From Polaribacter ponticola (GTDB taxonomy: Bacteria > Bacteroidota > Bacteroidia > Flavobacteriales > Flavobacteriaceae): 64,000 nucleotides of DNA. Where the stretch lies: NCBI RefSeq assembly GCF_026191475.2, contig NZ_JAOSLC020000004.1, positions 121,092 through 185,091 on the forward strand. The letters are read 5' to 3'. Shown here in pieces: positions 18,449 to 29,530 of this stretch. Numbering within the stretch: the first letter of the stretch is position 1; each line of letters starts with the position of its first letter. The position numbers and the translations under genes were made by a program. The notes beneath the pieces were generated by a model. The model was not told the origin of the DNA, made no database searches, and saw nothing but the letters and a program-made list of their open reading frames with translations.

Positions 18449-20870
18449 ATGTTTAAGAAATTATTATTACTACAACTTATTACTGTTTTTACATTTCAAA
18501 TAAATGCCCAAGAAAACAAAAACAGAAAAAAATAAAGACAACAAGAATTAGCAAAGCTCCTAAAATAGATGGTGTTTTAAATGATGATAGTTGGAAAAAC
18601 GCTGAGATTTGTAAAGATTTTATAATATTAAGACCTGAAAATGGTGAACTAGTTTCTTCTGAATATCAAACAACAGTAAAGGTTATATATGATGATGATG
18701 CTATTTACATTGCTGCGCAAATGAGTGATCCTGATCCTGCAGGTATACCAAAAGAATTTTCAACAAGGGATAATTTTAGTCAAGCAGATTTCTTTTTAGT
18801 TACTATTAACCCTAATGATGACGGACAAAATCCTTTTGAGTTTATTGTTCAAAGCACAGGAAATCAAATAGATGCAAAGGTCTCTAATGGAAATGAAGAT
18901 TTTAATTGGAGTGCTGTTTGGGAAAGTGATGTAACAATTGATGAGAAAGGATGGAATGTAGAAATGAAAATACCTTATAGAGCATTGCGTTTTGCAAATA
19001 GAACGGTACAATCTTGGGGTTTCAACTTTCATAGAAGGTTAGAAAAATTAAATTCTCAACACACATGGACACATATTGATAATTCTGTTGGAAGATGGAC
19101 ACAATATGATGGTTTAATTGAAGATTTTCGAAATATAAAACCACCAACAAGATTAAATCTTTATCCGTATGCATCTGCTACAACTACTTCCTACGAAGGT
19201 ACTACGAGTTCTGACTGGAGCATTGGTATGGATATTAAATATGGATTAACAGATAATTTTACTTTAGATGCAACACTTATTCCAGATTTTAGCCAAGTAG
19301 GTTTTGATGATGTTGTACTTAATCTTGGACCATTTGAACAACAATTTACAGAGCAGAGACAATTTTTTACTGAAGGAACTGAGCTTTTTAATAAAGGAAG
19401 GTTATTTTATTCGAGAAGAATTGGCGGTAATCCAATAGATCAATTTGATGTAGAATCGAATTTAGGTTCTGATGAAGAAATCACAAACTACCCTGGAAAA
19501 GTTACTATGTTAAATGCTATTAAGATTTCTGGTAGAACAAAAAAAGGATTGGGTATCGGTTTTTTTAATGCTATTACAGAAAAAACTGAAGCAACAATAA
19601 AAAACAATCAAACTGGTAAAATTAGAAAAGAAGTAATTTCTCCTTTTACAAATTATAATATTTTAGTTTTAGATCAACAATTTAATCAAAACTCAACAGT
19701 ATCACTTATAAATACAAATGTAACAAGAGATGGTAGGTTTAGAGATGCTAATGTAACAGCATTAGATTGGCATATAGAAACAAAAGATAGTAAATACAAT
19801 GCAGATGGTTCTGTAAAAATGAGTAATATATCTGATGATATTAATAACCTTAGCACTGGTTACACTTTTGATAATAGTTTTGGATATAATTCTGGGCATT
19901 GGAATTGGGAAGTTGGTTATAATTTTGAAAACAAAGACTTTAACCCTAACGACTTAGGCATATTGTTTAGTAATAATGAACAAACTTTTTATGGTAGCGC
20001 TGGGTGGAGAACTTTACAACCAACAAAAAAATTTAATAGATATAGCTTTAGATTTTACAACCAATTAAATTACCAACATTATTCTGGTATTTACACTGGT
20101 TACAATGCAGGTTTAAATTTTGGTGCTCAAACTAGAAATCGTTTTTCATTTGGAGGAAACTTAAATTACGGATCTGAAAATAAAGATTTTTTTGAACCTA
20201 GACAAGGTTCTACAAGCGGTGTTTATTTTTTACAACCAGAAAGAAAAAACATAAACGCTTATATATCTACCAATTCTCAAAAAAATTAGAATTAAATGCT
20301 AATGGATATTATACAAGTTTTAGCAAAAACCCAAAAACTAGTTTTGGATTTAGCATAGCTCCTCGTTACCGTTTTACAAATCAATTTTCATTATCCTACA
20401 GAATGAACTACAACAAAACCAAAAATGACCAAGGATATGTAGATGAAGACACCTCAAATATAATTTTTGGAATGAGAGATCGTAAAAATTACACAAATAC
20501 AATTTCTGGTAAATATAATTTTAGCACCAATTCTTCACTTTCTTTAAGCTTTAGACATTATTGGGGTTCTGTAGACTATAACAGCTATTACAATTTAAAT
20601 AGCGATGGCGATTTAGATCAAAATAATACATATACTGGCGATAATTTAAACTTTAATAGCTGGAATTTAGATTTAAATTATATTTGGCAATTTGCTCCTG
20701 GTAGTCAATTAATAGCATTTTATAGAAACTCTATTTTTAACGAAGACACAAATTCTAACTTAGATTTCTTCAAAAATCTAGACAACTTATTTGAACAATC
20801 TCAAAGTCATACTTTTTCTGTAAGATTTGTATATTTTATAGATTACAATAAGTTAAAAAGCATATTTTAA
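18449..20870 (+). CDS. DUF5916 outer-membrane protein (frame broken at 18526 and 20279)
   Basis: An 807-aa restored protein with signal peptide MFKKLLLLQLITVFTFQINAQ. An N-terminal CBM9-like domain (KIDGVLNDDSWKNAE, VIYDDDAIYIAAQMSDPDP, FNWSAVWESDV, EMKIPYRALRF) is followed by the DUF5916 C-terminal beta-barrel (LDATLIPDFSQVGFDD, EQRQFFTEGTELFN, and many amphipathic strands ending FVYFIDY). Two A7 runs (18526-18532 and 20279-20285) break the frame; an eighth A in each restores it. Related proteins are often called hydrolases of carbohydrate uptake systems, but no catalytic residues are established. Confidence 0.85.
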
Positions 20871-20888
20871 TTCCCCAATTTTTTACTT

Positions 20889-20928
20889 AAAAAACGGATA
20901 TGCTTCTCAAAAGTATGTCCGTTTTTTT
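20889..20928 (+). terminator. Terminator after DUF5916 gene
   Basis: AAACGGATATGCTT / AAGTATGTCCGTTT (with G-U pairs) followed by T7. Confidence 0.8.
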
Positions 20929-20955
20929 ATACATTAGTACCTAGAATTATTTTTT

Positions 20956-21614
20956 ATGATTATTACAAAAAATATCCATAAATATTATGGAGAAGTACAA
21001 GTTTTAAAAGGCCTTGATTTACATATAAAAAAAGGAGAAGTAGTTGCTATTGTTGGCCCTTCTGGAGCAGGAAAAACAACTTTATTACAAATATTAGGCA
21101 CATTAGACACACCAGAAAATGGTCAAGATTTTGAATTAAAAATTAACAATATATCTCTTAAAAACCTTTCTGATAAAGAACTATCTAGTTTTAGGAATAA
21201 TCATATTGGTTTCATTTTCCAATTTCACCAACTTTTACCAGAATTTACAGCCTTAGAAAATGTTTGTATTCCTGCTTTTATAGCAAAAAAGAGTAAAAAA
21301 GAGACAGAAGTAAGAGCTAAAGAACTTTTAAATTTTTTAGGTTTATCTCACAGAATACATCATAAACCAAGCGAGCTTTCTGGTGGAGAACAACAAAGAG
21401 TTGCAGTAGCAAGAGCTTTAATAAATAAACCTGCAGTAATTTTTGCAGATGAACCTAGCGGAAATTTAGACAGCGAATCTGCTAAAAATTTGCATGAACT
21501 TTTTTTAAACTTCGTGATCAATTTGGCCAAACCTTTGTTCTTGTTACACATAATGAAGAATTAGCTAATATGACCGATAGAAAATTAACAATGATTGACG
21601 GAAAAATTACATAA
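20956..21614 (+). CDS. lolD: Lipoprotein-releasing ABC transporter ATPase LolD (frame broken at 21500)
   Basis: ATP-binding subunit (219 aa restored) of the LolCDE-type complex that extracts lipoproteins from the inner membrane. Walker [17 protein letters not shown], signature [15 protein letters not shown], Walker [14 protein letters not shown], then [11 protein letters not shown] (H-loop) after the break. The T7 run at 21500-21506 should be T8 ([14 protein letters not shown]). Without correction the H-loop would be lost. The TIGR02757 gene starts 6 nt after the restored stop. No LolC/E permease gene is adjacent. Confidence 0.88.
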
Positions 21615-21620
21615 AAGAAG

Positions 21621-22385
21621 ATGACAAATAATGAGCTCAAGGAATTTTTAAATGAAAAAGTAACATACTATAACAATCCAAAATTTATTGAGACAGACCC
21701 TATTCAAATTCCACATTTGTTTTCTAAAAAAGAAGATATAGAAATAGCAGGGTTTTTAACTGCAACCATATCTTGGGGAAACAGAACAATGATTATAAAA
21801 AACTCTTACAAAATGATGGAGTTGATGGATAATACTCCTTATGATTTTGTTTTAAATCATCAAGAAAGGGATTTAGATTCTTTTCGGAACTTTGTACACA
21901 GAACATTTAATTATATAGATTTTCAACAATTTATAAAATCATTACAACATATTTATAAAAATTATGAAGGTCTAGAAAATGCACTTTTAATTAAAGATAA
22001 TACCTCTAATTACCAAACTGCTATTCATCAATTTAAAAAAATGTTTTTTGAAATTGATCATCAAAAGAGAACACAGAAACATGTATCTGACCCTTTAAAA
22101 AATTCTGCGGCTAAACGTATAAACATGTTTTTAAGATGGATGGTAAGAAATGATAATGCTGGTGTAGATTTTGGCATATGGAACTCTCATAAAACCTCTA
22201 ACTTATCTTGTCCATTAGATGTTCATTCTGGCAACGTTGCTAGAAAGTTAAAACTTCTATTAAGAAAACAAAATGATTGGAAAGCATTAACGGAATTAGA
22301 TAGTAAATTAAGAAAATTAGACAAAAACGATCCTGTAAAATATGATTTTGCTTTATTTGGATTGGGAGTTTTCGAAAAGTTTTAA
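21621..22385 (+). CDS. TIGR02757 (DUF2400) family protein
   Basis: A 254-aa conserved bacterial protein with helical character. Family motifs are IAGFLTATISWGNRTMIIK, FVHRTFNYIDFQQFI and the late RWMVRNDNAGVDFGIW, CPLDVHSGNVARKL and DPVKYDFALFGLGV. The pattern resembles a helix-hairpin-helix DNA glycosylase-like fold, but that is my inference and the function is unproven. Tightly downstream of lolD. Confidence 0.85.
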   Translation: MTNNELKEFLNEKVTYYNNPKFIETDPIQIPHLFSKKEDIEIAGFLTATISWGNRTMIIKNSYKMMELMDNTPYDFVLNHQERDLDSFRNFVHRTFNYIDFQQFIKSLQHIYKNYEGLENALLIKDNTSNYQTAIHQFKKMFFEIDHQKRTQKHVSDPLKNSAAKRINMFLRWMVRNDNAGVDFGIWNSHKTSNLSCPLDVHSGNVARKLKLLLRKQNDWKALTELDSKLRKLDKNDPVKYDFALFGLGVFEKF

Positions 22386-22460
22386 TAAGAAATTAACATC
22401 ATTATTTTACTTCTAATTTTTATAATACTTTAGTAGAATCTAAAAAAATTCTATTATAAA

Positions 22461-24409
22461 ATGCAATTTAATAATCCGAATATTTTATACTTTTTAGCAC
22501 TTCTAATTATCCCCATTTTGGTGCATCTTTTAAATCTACAAAAATTTGTAAAAACACCTTTTACCAATGTTGCTTTTTTGCAAAAAATTACAAGAGAAAC
22601 ACGTAAGAGTTCCAAGCTAAAAAAATGGTTAATTTTAAGCACACGTATACTTTTATTTTGTGCGATACTTTTTGCTTTTTCTCAACCTTATTTTAGTGAT
22701 AAAAAAAACATAAAAAAACAACATAATTTTATTTACCTAGATAATTCTTTAAGCACAAACAGCAAAGGAGAGAAAGGAAATCTATTGAAAACTTCTGCTC
22801 AAGAGATCATAAAAAACGCTTCTAAAAATGATTTATACTCTCTACAAACTAATAACAATTTTTATAAAAACATTACTTATCCTGAATTAAAAAATAGGTT
22901 ATTAAACATCGAAAATACTACATCAAAAATTGATTTAAGTAATATTTTACTAAAAATTAGCAACAACAGAAACAACAAAACAAACACTTTAAATAACAAC
23001 ATATTAATATCTGATTATCAGAATACATACATTAAACAGTTTACAAATGTAACACAGCCTTTTTCTGCTATAAAACTAGAAAACAACCAAAAAAACAATA
23101 TTTCTATCGACAGTGTATTCATAAATAACACTAACACAAATAACACCTTAGTAACTGCAGTAATTAAAAACCAAGGAGAAGAAAAAAACAATATCCCAAT
23201 TGCTATTTACAACAATAAAAAACTCATAAGCAAACAATCATTTCTTATTAAAAAAGACGAAAGCAAAAACATTTCTTTTACTATTCAAAATCAATCTAAT
23301 TTTACAGGAAGAATAAAAATAACTTTCAACGACATTTATGCATTTGACAATGTATTTTATTTTAACATAAACAACAACAAAAAAACGAATGTATTAAGCA
23401 TTGGAAATGACTCAAAATTCTTATCTAAAATTTACACAAAAGAAGAATTCAATTTTACAGAATCTTCATTACAAAACGTAAATTATAATTCCATTTTAAA
23501 ACAACAATTAATCATCTTAAATGAGTTAGAAGAAATCCCAGAAATCCTGTCAAAAAGTCTTGTTTTTTTTCTAATCAAGGAGGTAATATTGTAATCATTC
23601 CAAGCAGTAATTCTAAGATTGAATCTTATAACTCTTTTTTTAAAAAAATCAGCAGCTTAAAAATTTACCCTAAAGTTTCTGACACTTTAAAAATTACCGC
23701 AATTAATTACAATCACCCATTATTTAAAAACGTTTTTTCAAAAAAAGTAAACAACTTTCAATATCCTATTACTTATAACCACTACCCTTTTTCTTTTAAA
23801 AATAGTAGTAAAATTGTTTCTTTTGAAAACAATTTACCTTTTATAAGCCAAATAAACACCTCTAAGAGTAAAATATACTGGCTATCGAGCTCTATCAACA
23901 AAAAAAACAGCAACTTCCTTAATTCCCCCTTAATAGTTCCCGTTTTTTTCAATTTTGGAAAAACAAGCTATAATCACTCTAAATTATATTACTATCTTAA
24001 TGATGAAAATATTATAGATATAGATATAAATTTAAAGAATGATGAAATTTTAAATCTTTCAAACTTTAATTATTCTTTTATACCAAACCAACAATCATTT
24101 CAAAATAAAGTTAAAATAACAACTAAAAATCTGCCAAATAAAGAAGGTTTTTATAGCATAACAAAAAAGAAAGACACACTACAAACTATTGCTTTTAATA
24201 CTCCAAAAGAAGAAAGCTTACTTCAGTTTTTAGACTTAAACACATTAAGAGAAACTCATAAAAACATTAACACCTCAACCTCAATAGGTGAAGTTTTTAA
24301 AAATTTAAACGAAAAAAATGAAGTTCATTGGCTTTGGAAATGGTTTTTAGCTTTGGCAATTGTATCTTTGCTCTTAGAAATTTTTATTTTAAAATTCTAT
24401 AAACCATGA
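22461..24409 (+). CDS. BatA-domain membrane protein (frame broken at 23563)
   Basis: A 649-aa restored protein. N-terminal aerotolerance-regulator BatA domain: FNNPNILYFLALLIIPILVH (TM1), KFVKTPFTNVAFLQKI, LSTRILLFCAILFAFSQPYF (TM2). A long periplasmic part follows with CARDB-like stretches (LVTAVIKNQGEEKNNIPIAI), and a C-terminal TM (WFLALAIVSLLLEIFIL). The T8 run at 23563-23570 should probably be T9 (LVFFSNQGGNIVII). Its stop overlaps the next start as ATGA (24406-24409), so the two are translationally coupled. This BatA-dihydroorotase pairing recurs in flavobacteria. Confidence 0.82.
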
Positions 24410-25662
24410 GTACACTTATTAAAAACGCAACTATTATAGATGCTGAGAGTCCTTTCCATAATCAAAAAAAGGACATTTTAATACGTGATGGAAAGCTTGA
24501 AAAAATAGCAAATTCCATTCCAAAAAAAGAGAACTACACTATAGTAGAACTAGAAAACCTTCATGTTTCTTGCGGTTGGTTTGACACTAGTGTTTCCTTA
24601 GGAGAACCAGGTTACGAAGAAAGAGAAACCATTAATAAAGGCTTAATTGTAGCAGCTAAGAGTGGCTTTACTTCTATTGCTGTAAATGCCAACACCAATC
24701 CTATTATAGACTCTAAATCTGATGTAGAATACTTAATAAATAAAGCTAGTAATTCCCCAATCAATCTACACCCAATAGCAGCTTTAACACAAAAAAGTAA
24801 AGGTATAGAAATGGCTGAATTATACGACATGCAACAGTCTGGAGCAATTGCATTTGGAGATTACAATAAACCTATTGAGAATGATAAGCTAATGAAAATT
24901 GCGCTTTTATACGCTCAAAATTTTAACGGTTTAGTATTAAGTTTCCCTAAAAACAACACAATCGCTGGAGAAGGTATTGCAAACGAAGGAATTAACAGTA
25001 CAAAACTAGGCTTAAAAGGGATCCCTTCTTTGGCAGAACATATTCAAATTGCCAGAGATTTATTTTTACTAGAATACACAGGAGGAAAACTTCACATACC
25101 TACTATTTCTACAGCTAAGTCTGTAGCATTAATTAAAGAAGCAAAAAAGAAAGGGCTAAATATTACGTGTAGCGTTACAGCTCACCACCTAACTTTAACT
25201 GATGATGAATTACATAGTTTTGATAGCAACTTTAAAACAAACCCACCTTTAAGAACTAAGGAAGACGTAAAAGCATTACAAAAAGGTATTAAATCTGGAG
25301 TTATAGATATTATTACATCTGATCATAACCCAATTGATATTGAACATAAAAAGGTTGAATTTAGCGAAGCAAAAGACGGTGTAACTGGCTTAGAAACCGC
25401 TTTTATAGCTGTAAATTCTGTTTTAGCTTTAGAAGACTTTATTAACTGTTTTACAACAAAACCTAAAGGAATTTTCGGTATTAAAAACTACTCAATTACA
25501 GAAGGCAACATTGCAGATATTACTCTTTTTAACCCAAAAACTACAACTATTTTTACGAAGACTAATATTTTATCAACCTCTAAAAACAGCCCATTTATAA
25601 ATAAAAGGTTAAAAGGTGAGGTTTACGGAATTTTTTCAAACAATCAATTAATCAAAAATTAA
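24406..25662 (+). CDS. Dihydroorotase homologue lacking the metal-binding HxH
   Basis: A 418-aa amidohydrolase-fold protein usually annotated as dihydroorotase. The canonical start of the active site, D-x-H-x-H-x-R-x-P-G, reads DTSVSLGEPG here (about residue 59): both metal-ligand His are Ser and the substrate-binding Arg is Gly. Later parts are conserved (GGKLHIPTIST, TCSVTAHHL, ITSDHNPIDIEHK). By analogy with the PyrC' pseudo-enzymes that scaffold aspartate transcarbamoylase, it may be non-catalytic. Coupled to the BatA-domain gene by ATGA overlap and followed 7 nt later by a small membrane protein. Confidence 0.8.
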   Translation: MSTLIKNATIIDAESPFHNQKKDILIRDGKLEKIANSIPKKENYTIVELENLHVSCGWFDTSVSLGEPGYEERETINKGLIVAAKSGFTSIAVNANTNPIIDSKSDVEYLINKASNSPINLHPIAALTQKSKGIEMAELYDMQQSGAIAFGDYNKPIENDKLMKIALLYAQNFNGLVLSFPKNNTIAGEGIANEGINSTKLGLKGIPSLAEHIQIARDLFLLEYTGGKLHIPTISTAKSVALIKEAKKKGLNITCSVTAHHLTLTDDELHSFDSNFKTNPPLRTKEDVKALQKGIKSGVIDIITSDHNPIDIEHKKVEFSEAKDGVTGLETAFIAVNSVLALEDFINCFTTKPKGIFGIKNYSITEGNIADITLFNPKTTTIFTKTNILSTSKNSPFINKRLKGEVYGIFSNNQLIKN

Positions 25663-25669
25663 ATACATC

Positions 25670-25996
25670 ATGATAAATCAAAGTGTTAACGAAGGAAAAA
25701 CTGCTGCAATAATTAGTCATTTTTGGATTATTGGCTTAATTATAGCTTTTATTATGAATATGAGTAAGAAAAATTATTTTTCTAGCTTCTATATTAGACA
25801 AATGATAGGACTTAACGCATTACAATTTTTAAACGGATGGATTGTTTATAAATTTTTAGGAGGTACTGCAGGTTGGATTGTTGGCGTTTTATTATTTGTT
25901 CTTTGGATTATTTCTTTATTTGGCGCAATAAAAAGTGAAGAAAAATTAGTTCCTGTAGTTGGAGAACAGTTTCAAAACTGGTTTAAAAATTTTTAA
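25670..25996 (+). CDS. Small membrane protein, DUF4870-like
   Basis: A 108-aa protein with three hydrophobic segments (about 13-30, 48-68 and 70-88: FWIIGLIIAFIMNMS, FLNGWIVYKFLGGTAGWIVG, VLLFVLWIISLFGAI). The FYIRQMIGLNALQF motif resembles the FHxxQ helix of DUF4870 / Tic20-like proteins. Role unknown. Part of the BatA-to-hydrolase operon. Confidence 0.65.
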   Translation: MINQSVNEGKTAAIISHFWIIGLIIAFIMNMSKKNYFSSFYIRQMIGLNALQFLNGWIVYKFLGGTAGWIVGVLLFVLWIISLFGAIKSEEKLVPVVGEQFQNWFKNF

Positions 25997-26024
25997 TCCT
26001 TTACCTTAAAATTATTTATTTCTT

Positions 26025-26687
26025 ATGAGTTTACAATACATAGTAAGAGAACCTAAAAAAGGCACAAAAAACGCACCTTTATTAATTTTACTTCATGGTT
26101 ACGGAAGTAACGAGCAAGATTTATTTTCGTTTGCAGAAGAATTACCAGAAGACTTATTAATAGTAAGCGCACAAGCACCTTACACAATGGGTAACAGAGC
26201 CTATGCATGGTATGCAATTAATTTCGACAATGTAAATGGAAAATTTTCTGATTTAAAACAAGCTAAAGAATCTATTGATAAAATTGCCATTTTTATTGAT
26301 GAAATAAAACAAAAGTACCAAACAAACCCTACTAAAACCTTCCTTTTAGGCTTTAGTCAAGGTGCAATTTTAAGCTATTCCTTAAGTTTTTTCTATCCAA
26401 ATAAAGTACAAAACGTTATAGCTCTAAGTGGCTACATAAATTCTGAAGTTTTACCAAATACAATTTCGAAAGAAATAACAACTAACTATTATTGCTCTCA
26501 TGGTTCTGTAGACCAAGTTTTACCTGTTGAATGGGCCAGAAAAAGTAAACCTTTTCTTGATAACTTAAACCTACAAAACACGTATTCAGAATACCCTGTT
26601 GGCCATGGTGTTGCTCCACAAAATTTTTATAGCTTTAAGTCTTGGATAGAAGAAAGATTACAAATAACGAACAACCCGCAAGATTAA
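26025..26687 (+). CDS. Alpha/beta hydrolase, carboxylesterase/phospholipase type
   Basis: A 220-aa serine hydrolase of the acyl-protein thioesterase / phospholipase-carboxylesterase family. Oxyanion region LILLHGYGSNEQDLFSFAEE, nucleophile elbow LLGFSQGAILSYSLS (Ser), Asp in GSVDQVLPVEWA, and His in YPVGHGVAPQ. No signal peptide, so cytoplasmic. Last gene of the rightward operon; it converges with the hybrid kinase gene, whose stop is 4 nt away. Confidence 0.88.
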   Translation: MSLQYIVREPKKGTKNAPLLILLHGYGSNEQDLFSFAEELPEDLLIVSAQAPYTMGNRAYAWYAINFDNVNGKFSDLKQAKESIDKIAIFIDEIKQKYQTNPTKTFLLGFSQGAILSYSLSFFYPNKVQNVIALSGYINSEVLPNTISKEITTNYYCSHGSVDQVLPVEWARKSKPFLDNLNLQNTYSEYPVGHGVAPQNFYSFKSWIEERLQITNNPQD

Positions 26688-26691
26688 TTAA

Positions 26692-28211
26692 TTAAAAAAA
26701 GCCACTTATCTTTTCAATTAATTCATCAGCCTTAAACGGCTTAAAAACAACATTAGAAAAACCTAAATTTAAGTAATTATCTCTATCTTTTTTAGTTGCA
26801 TTACCAGTTAATGCAATAAAAGGGGTTTGTTTATTTTTTTAAAACCTAACTTCTTTTGAATTAATTGCTCTCCAGAAATTTCTGGCATATTTATATCTAA
26901 TAATACAACATCAAAATGCTTCTTATTTAAAATATTTAATGCCTCTAACCCATTATTTACTATTGTTACATCTACCCCTACTTTTTGCAAAAAATGTGTT
27001 GTGATTTTTTGATTCAAAAAGTCATCATCTGCTACTAAAATACATTTTCCTTTCAATAAATTATTATCAAAAACATTACTTACTTCCTTTCTCTTACCAT
27101 TAAATTTTTCAACTTTTTTAAAAGGAATTTCTACAGAAAAAGTTGTACCAACATTTAACTCACTAAAAACAGAAATTGTTCCATTCATAGCTTCTACAAG
27201 TCGTTTAACTATAGATAACCCTAATCCTGCACCTCCAAATACTCGATTATCATTAATTTCATTTTGCTGATACTCTTCAAAAATTTTTGCTGTTTGCTCA
27301 TCGGTCATTCCACGACCCGTATCTATAATTTTAAAACAAATTTCTGAAGTTTTATCACTATTATAAACCAATTCACTTACCAAAGAAACAAAACCTGTAT
27401 TCGTAAATTTTAATGCATTATTGAGGAGATTAGATAGCACTTGAACTACCCTAACTTCATCTCCTAAAACAATATCTGGAATAACATTTGAAGTTGAAAT
27501 ACTCAAAACCACTTCTTTGTTTTTTTGCTGGTCTTTAAAATTTATAAAACAGTTATTTATAATTTCTTTAATATTTATTTCTTCAGAAACCAACTCCAAC
27601 TTACCTGCTTCAATTCTAGATAAATCTAAAATATCATTTACAATAACATTTAAGTTTTTTCCGGCTAAAGACAAATAACCAACGTACTCTTTTACTTTAT
27701 TACTTAAAACTTCTTCAGAAATCATATCAGTATACCCTAAAATAGAATTTAAAGGATTTCTAACTTCATGACTCATCATTGCTAAAAAGCGAGTTTTCTC
27801 TTCGTTAGCCTTATCAGCTACTTTTCTTAATCTAGCTAATTCTTTATTTTTTTCTACTATTTCTCTTTTTACAAAAAAAACATCGTTTCTACTTTGATTT
27901 AATTGATCTACAAACTTATATACATTGGTTCGATCGTGAATTAAAACAGATATAGATTCATTAGACTTAAACAAGTCTAAATCGATATTGTATTCTTTAT
28001 TATTAGAACTTACAACCATACCTTCCATAGAAAAAGGCTCTTTTAAAGGCAATGCTTCTAACGTTCCTATTAAAAAAGGGCATGTGGTAAAAATAGATTC
28101 TTTAAGAGTAAAATTATCCTTAACAAACCTACCTGCATTTATAGCTATTATTATACCTTTAAAATCGGTAGTAAGCTCAATAAATACTGAATCAATTTTA
28201 GCAAGTATCAA
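26692..28211 (-). CDS. Soluble PAS-like hybrid histidine kinase (frame broken at 26834)
   Basis: 506 aa when restored. Residues 1-100 look PAS-like and there is no membrane segment. A coiled linker (about 105-140) leads to HisKA (RFLAMMSHEVRNPLNSILGY, phospho-His), HATPase_c (NALKFTNTG, DTGRGMTDEQ, GGAGLGLSIVKRL) and a C-terminal receiver (LVADDDFLNQK, VVLLDINMPEIS with the phospho-Asp). The T7 run at 26834-26840 should be T8, which restores TPFIALTGNATKKDRDN and FKPFKADELIEKI. The start is a TTG 5 nt after the GTPase stop, the only plausible start without overlap. It is the last gene of the four-gene GTPase operon. Confidence 0.82.
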
Positions 28212-28216
28212 AAAAA

Positions 28217-28702
28217 TTATTTTAAAGTTTGTTTAGCGAGAATAGTAAATGCATCTTCTACATTTTCATCTTCTTTAGCACTTGTAATTAAATCTACAGA
28301 AATAGAAATGGTTTTTAAAATATGATTAATTTCATCAGAATTAAGCAAATCTTTTTTATTACCAACTACAGTAATATTTTTTAAACCTGATAATTCTTTT
28401 ACAACTTCAACCTTGTTTTTTAAATTTAAATAAGTTTCCTCTCTACTAACATCAAACACATACATTGCAGCACTTGCTCCTAAAAAATAAGCTTTAGGCA
28501 CTTTTTCATCATCATTTGTTCCTGCTACATCCCAAATTAACAATTTAATTTCTTCTTTATTAAATTTTACAATTTTAGAACTAACTCTAACACCAATTGT
28601 ACTTATATAATCTTCAGAAAATTCACTCAACACAAACCTTCTAATTAAAGATGTTTTACCAACCCCAAAATTACCAACCAATAAAACTTTTTTTGCAATC
28701 AT
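28217..28702 (-). CDS. Ras-like small GTPase
   Basis: A 161-aa small GTPase with all five G motifs: G1 GNFGVGKTSLIRR, G2 Thr in DYISTIGVRV, G3 LLIWDVAGTND, G4 VGNKKDLL, G5 ITSAKEDE. Its closest look is Rab/Ras/Arf-like rather than the large translation GTPases. The residue at the Ras Gln61 position is Thr (DVAGT), as in Rap. Intrinsic hydrolysis may therefore be slow and depend on a partner. No lipidation motif is seen at the C-terminus. It lies between the 272-aa protein (9 nt upstream) and the hybrid kinase (5 nt downstream). Confidence 0.9.
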   Translation of the reverse strand: MIAKKVLLVGNFGVGKTSLIRRFVLSEFSEDYISTIGVRVSSKIVKFNKEEIKLLIWDVAGTNDDEKVPKAYFLGASAAMYVFDVSREETYLNLKNKVEVVKELSGLKNITVVGNKKDLLNSDEINHILKTISISVDLITSAKEDENVEDAFTILAKQTLK

Positions 28703-28711
28703 GAAATAATC

Positions 28712-29530
28712 TTAAATAATTTTATTTGTTTTTAAAAAAGTTTCTTCAATAATTTTACTCAACCTCTCTTCATCAGATAAATAAGCTCTATCTCGTAAAA
28801 TTATTTCTGCAAGGTTATTTATGTTTTCTAACAATTCGTCTTTAAAGTCAGGATTTAAAACCCCAGAAGTAGCTGTTGCTATATAAATTGTTTTAAAATT
28901 CTGTATAGATAATTGAAATGTTTCAAACTTTATATCTTCTAAGTTCTGCCCTTCTTTAGAAAAAGCATCTTCAGCAAAAGACTTAATAGCCGTTAACATG
29001 CCAGACACCATATCTTTATCAGCTATTTCTCCTCTAGAATAATTACCTGCAAGAATTCCAGAATCTTTTTCTATAACAAAAACCTCTTCTATAATAGGCT
29101 CAAAAACCTCTTGCAAAACATCTTCAGCATCAGTTTTTTTACCTTTAAATAAACGTTTTAATATATGCTTAATAGAAAACTTATTATTAATAGTTTCATT
29201 AATACTATTAGAGAGTTTTGTAATTTCTGCAACAATAAATTTCTTAATCAGTTTACCCATAATTGGGTAAAGTGCTTCCACTACTTCGTCTTGAGATTCT
29301 CTAATTTGAACTTTTATACTTTCTGTTATGTTGTCTCCAAAATATTCGGGAAAATTTAGTTTTAAATCTTCTATTTTTTCATCAATAACAGGGTCTACTT
29401 TTAACTTGAACTTTTGACGTTCTAGAATTTCTTCTTGAAGTAATTTGAAGTCTTTTCTATCTTCTGCTAAAAGCAATTCTTTGAGTAACTCAAAACGATT
29501 GTCTTTATTATCTACAGTCGTTTCTTTCAT
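28712..29530 (-). CDS. 272-aa partner protein with longin/roadblock-like C-terminal region
   Basis: Not a named enzyme. Residues 1-90 are charged and helical (ELLLAEDRKDFKLLQEEILE). About 100-160 has the conserved stretch VVEALYPIMGKLIKKFIVAE. About 165-250 follows the pattern EEVFVIEKDSGILAGNYSRG, DKDMVSGMLTAIKSFAEDAF, then short strands FETFQLSIQNFKTIYIATATSG. That beta-beta-alpha-beta pattern is what I would expect of a longin or roadblock-type GTPase partner (MglB-like); this is inference from pattern only. Homologues are often mislabelled as OmpA-related because larger members carry that domain. No signal peptide. Its ATG directly abuts the stop of the coiled-coil gene. Confidence 0.6.
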   Translation of the reverse strand: MKETTVDNKDNRFELLKELLLAEDRKDFKLLQEEILERQKFKLKVDPVIDEKIEDLKLNFPEYFGDNITESIKVQIRESQDEVVEALYPIMGKLIKKFIVAEITKLSNSINETINNKFSIKHILKRLFKGKKTDAEDVLQEVFEPIIEEVFVIEKDSGILAGNYSRGEIADKDMVSGMLTAIKSFAEDAFSKEGQNLEDIKFETFQLSIQNFKTIYIATATSGVLNPDFKDELLENINNLAEIILRDRAYLSDEERLSKIIEETFLKTNKII

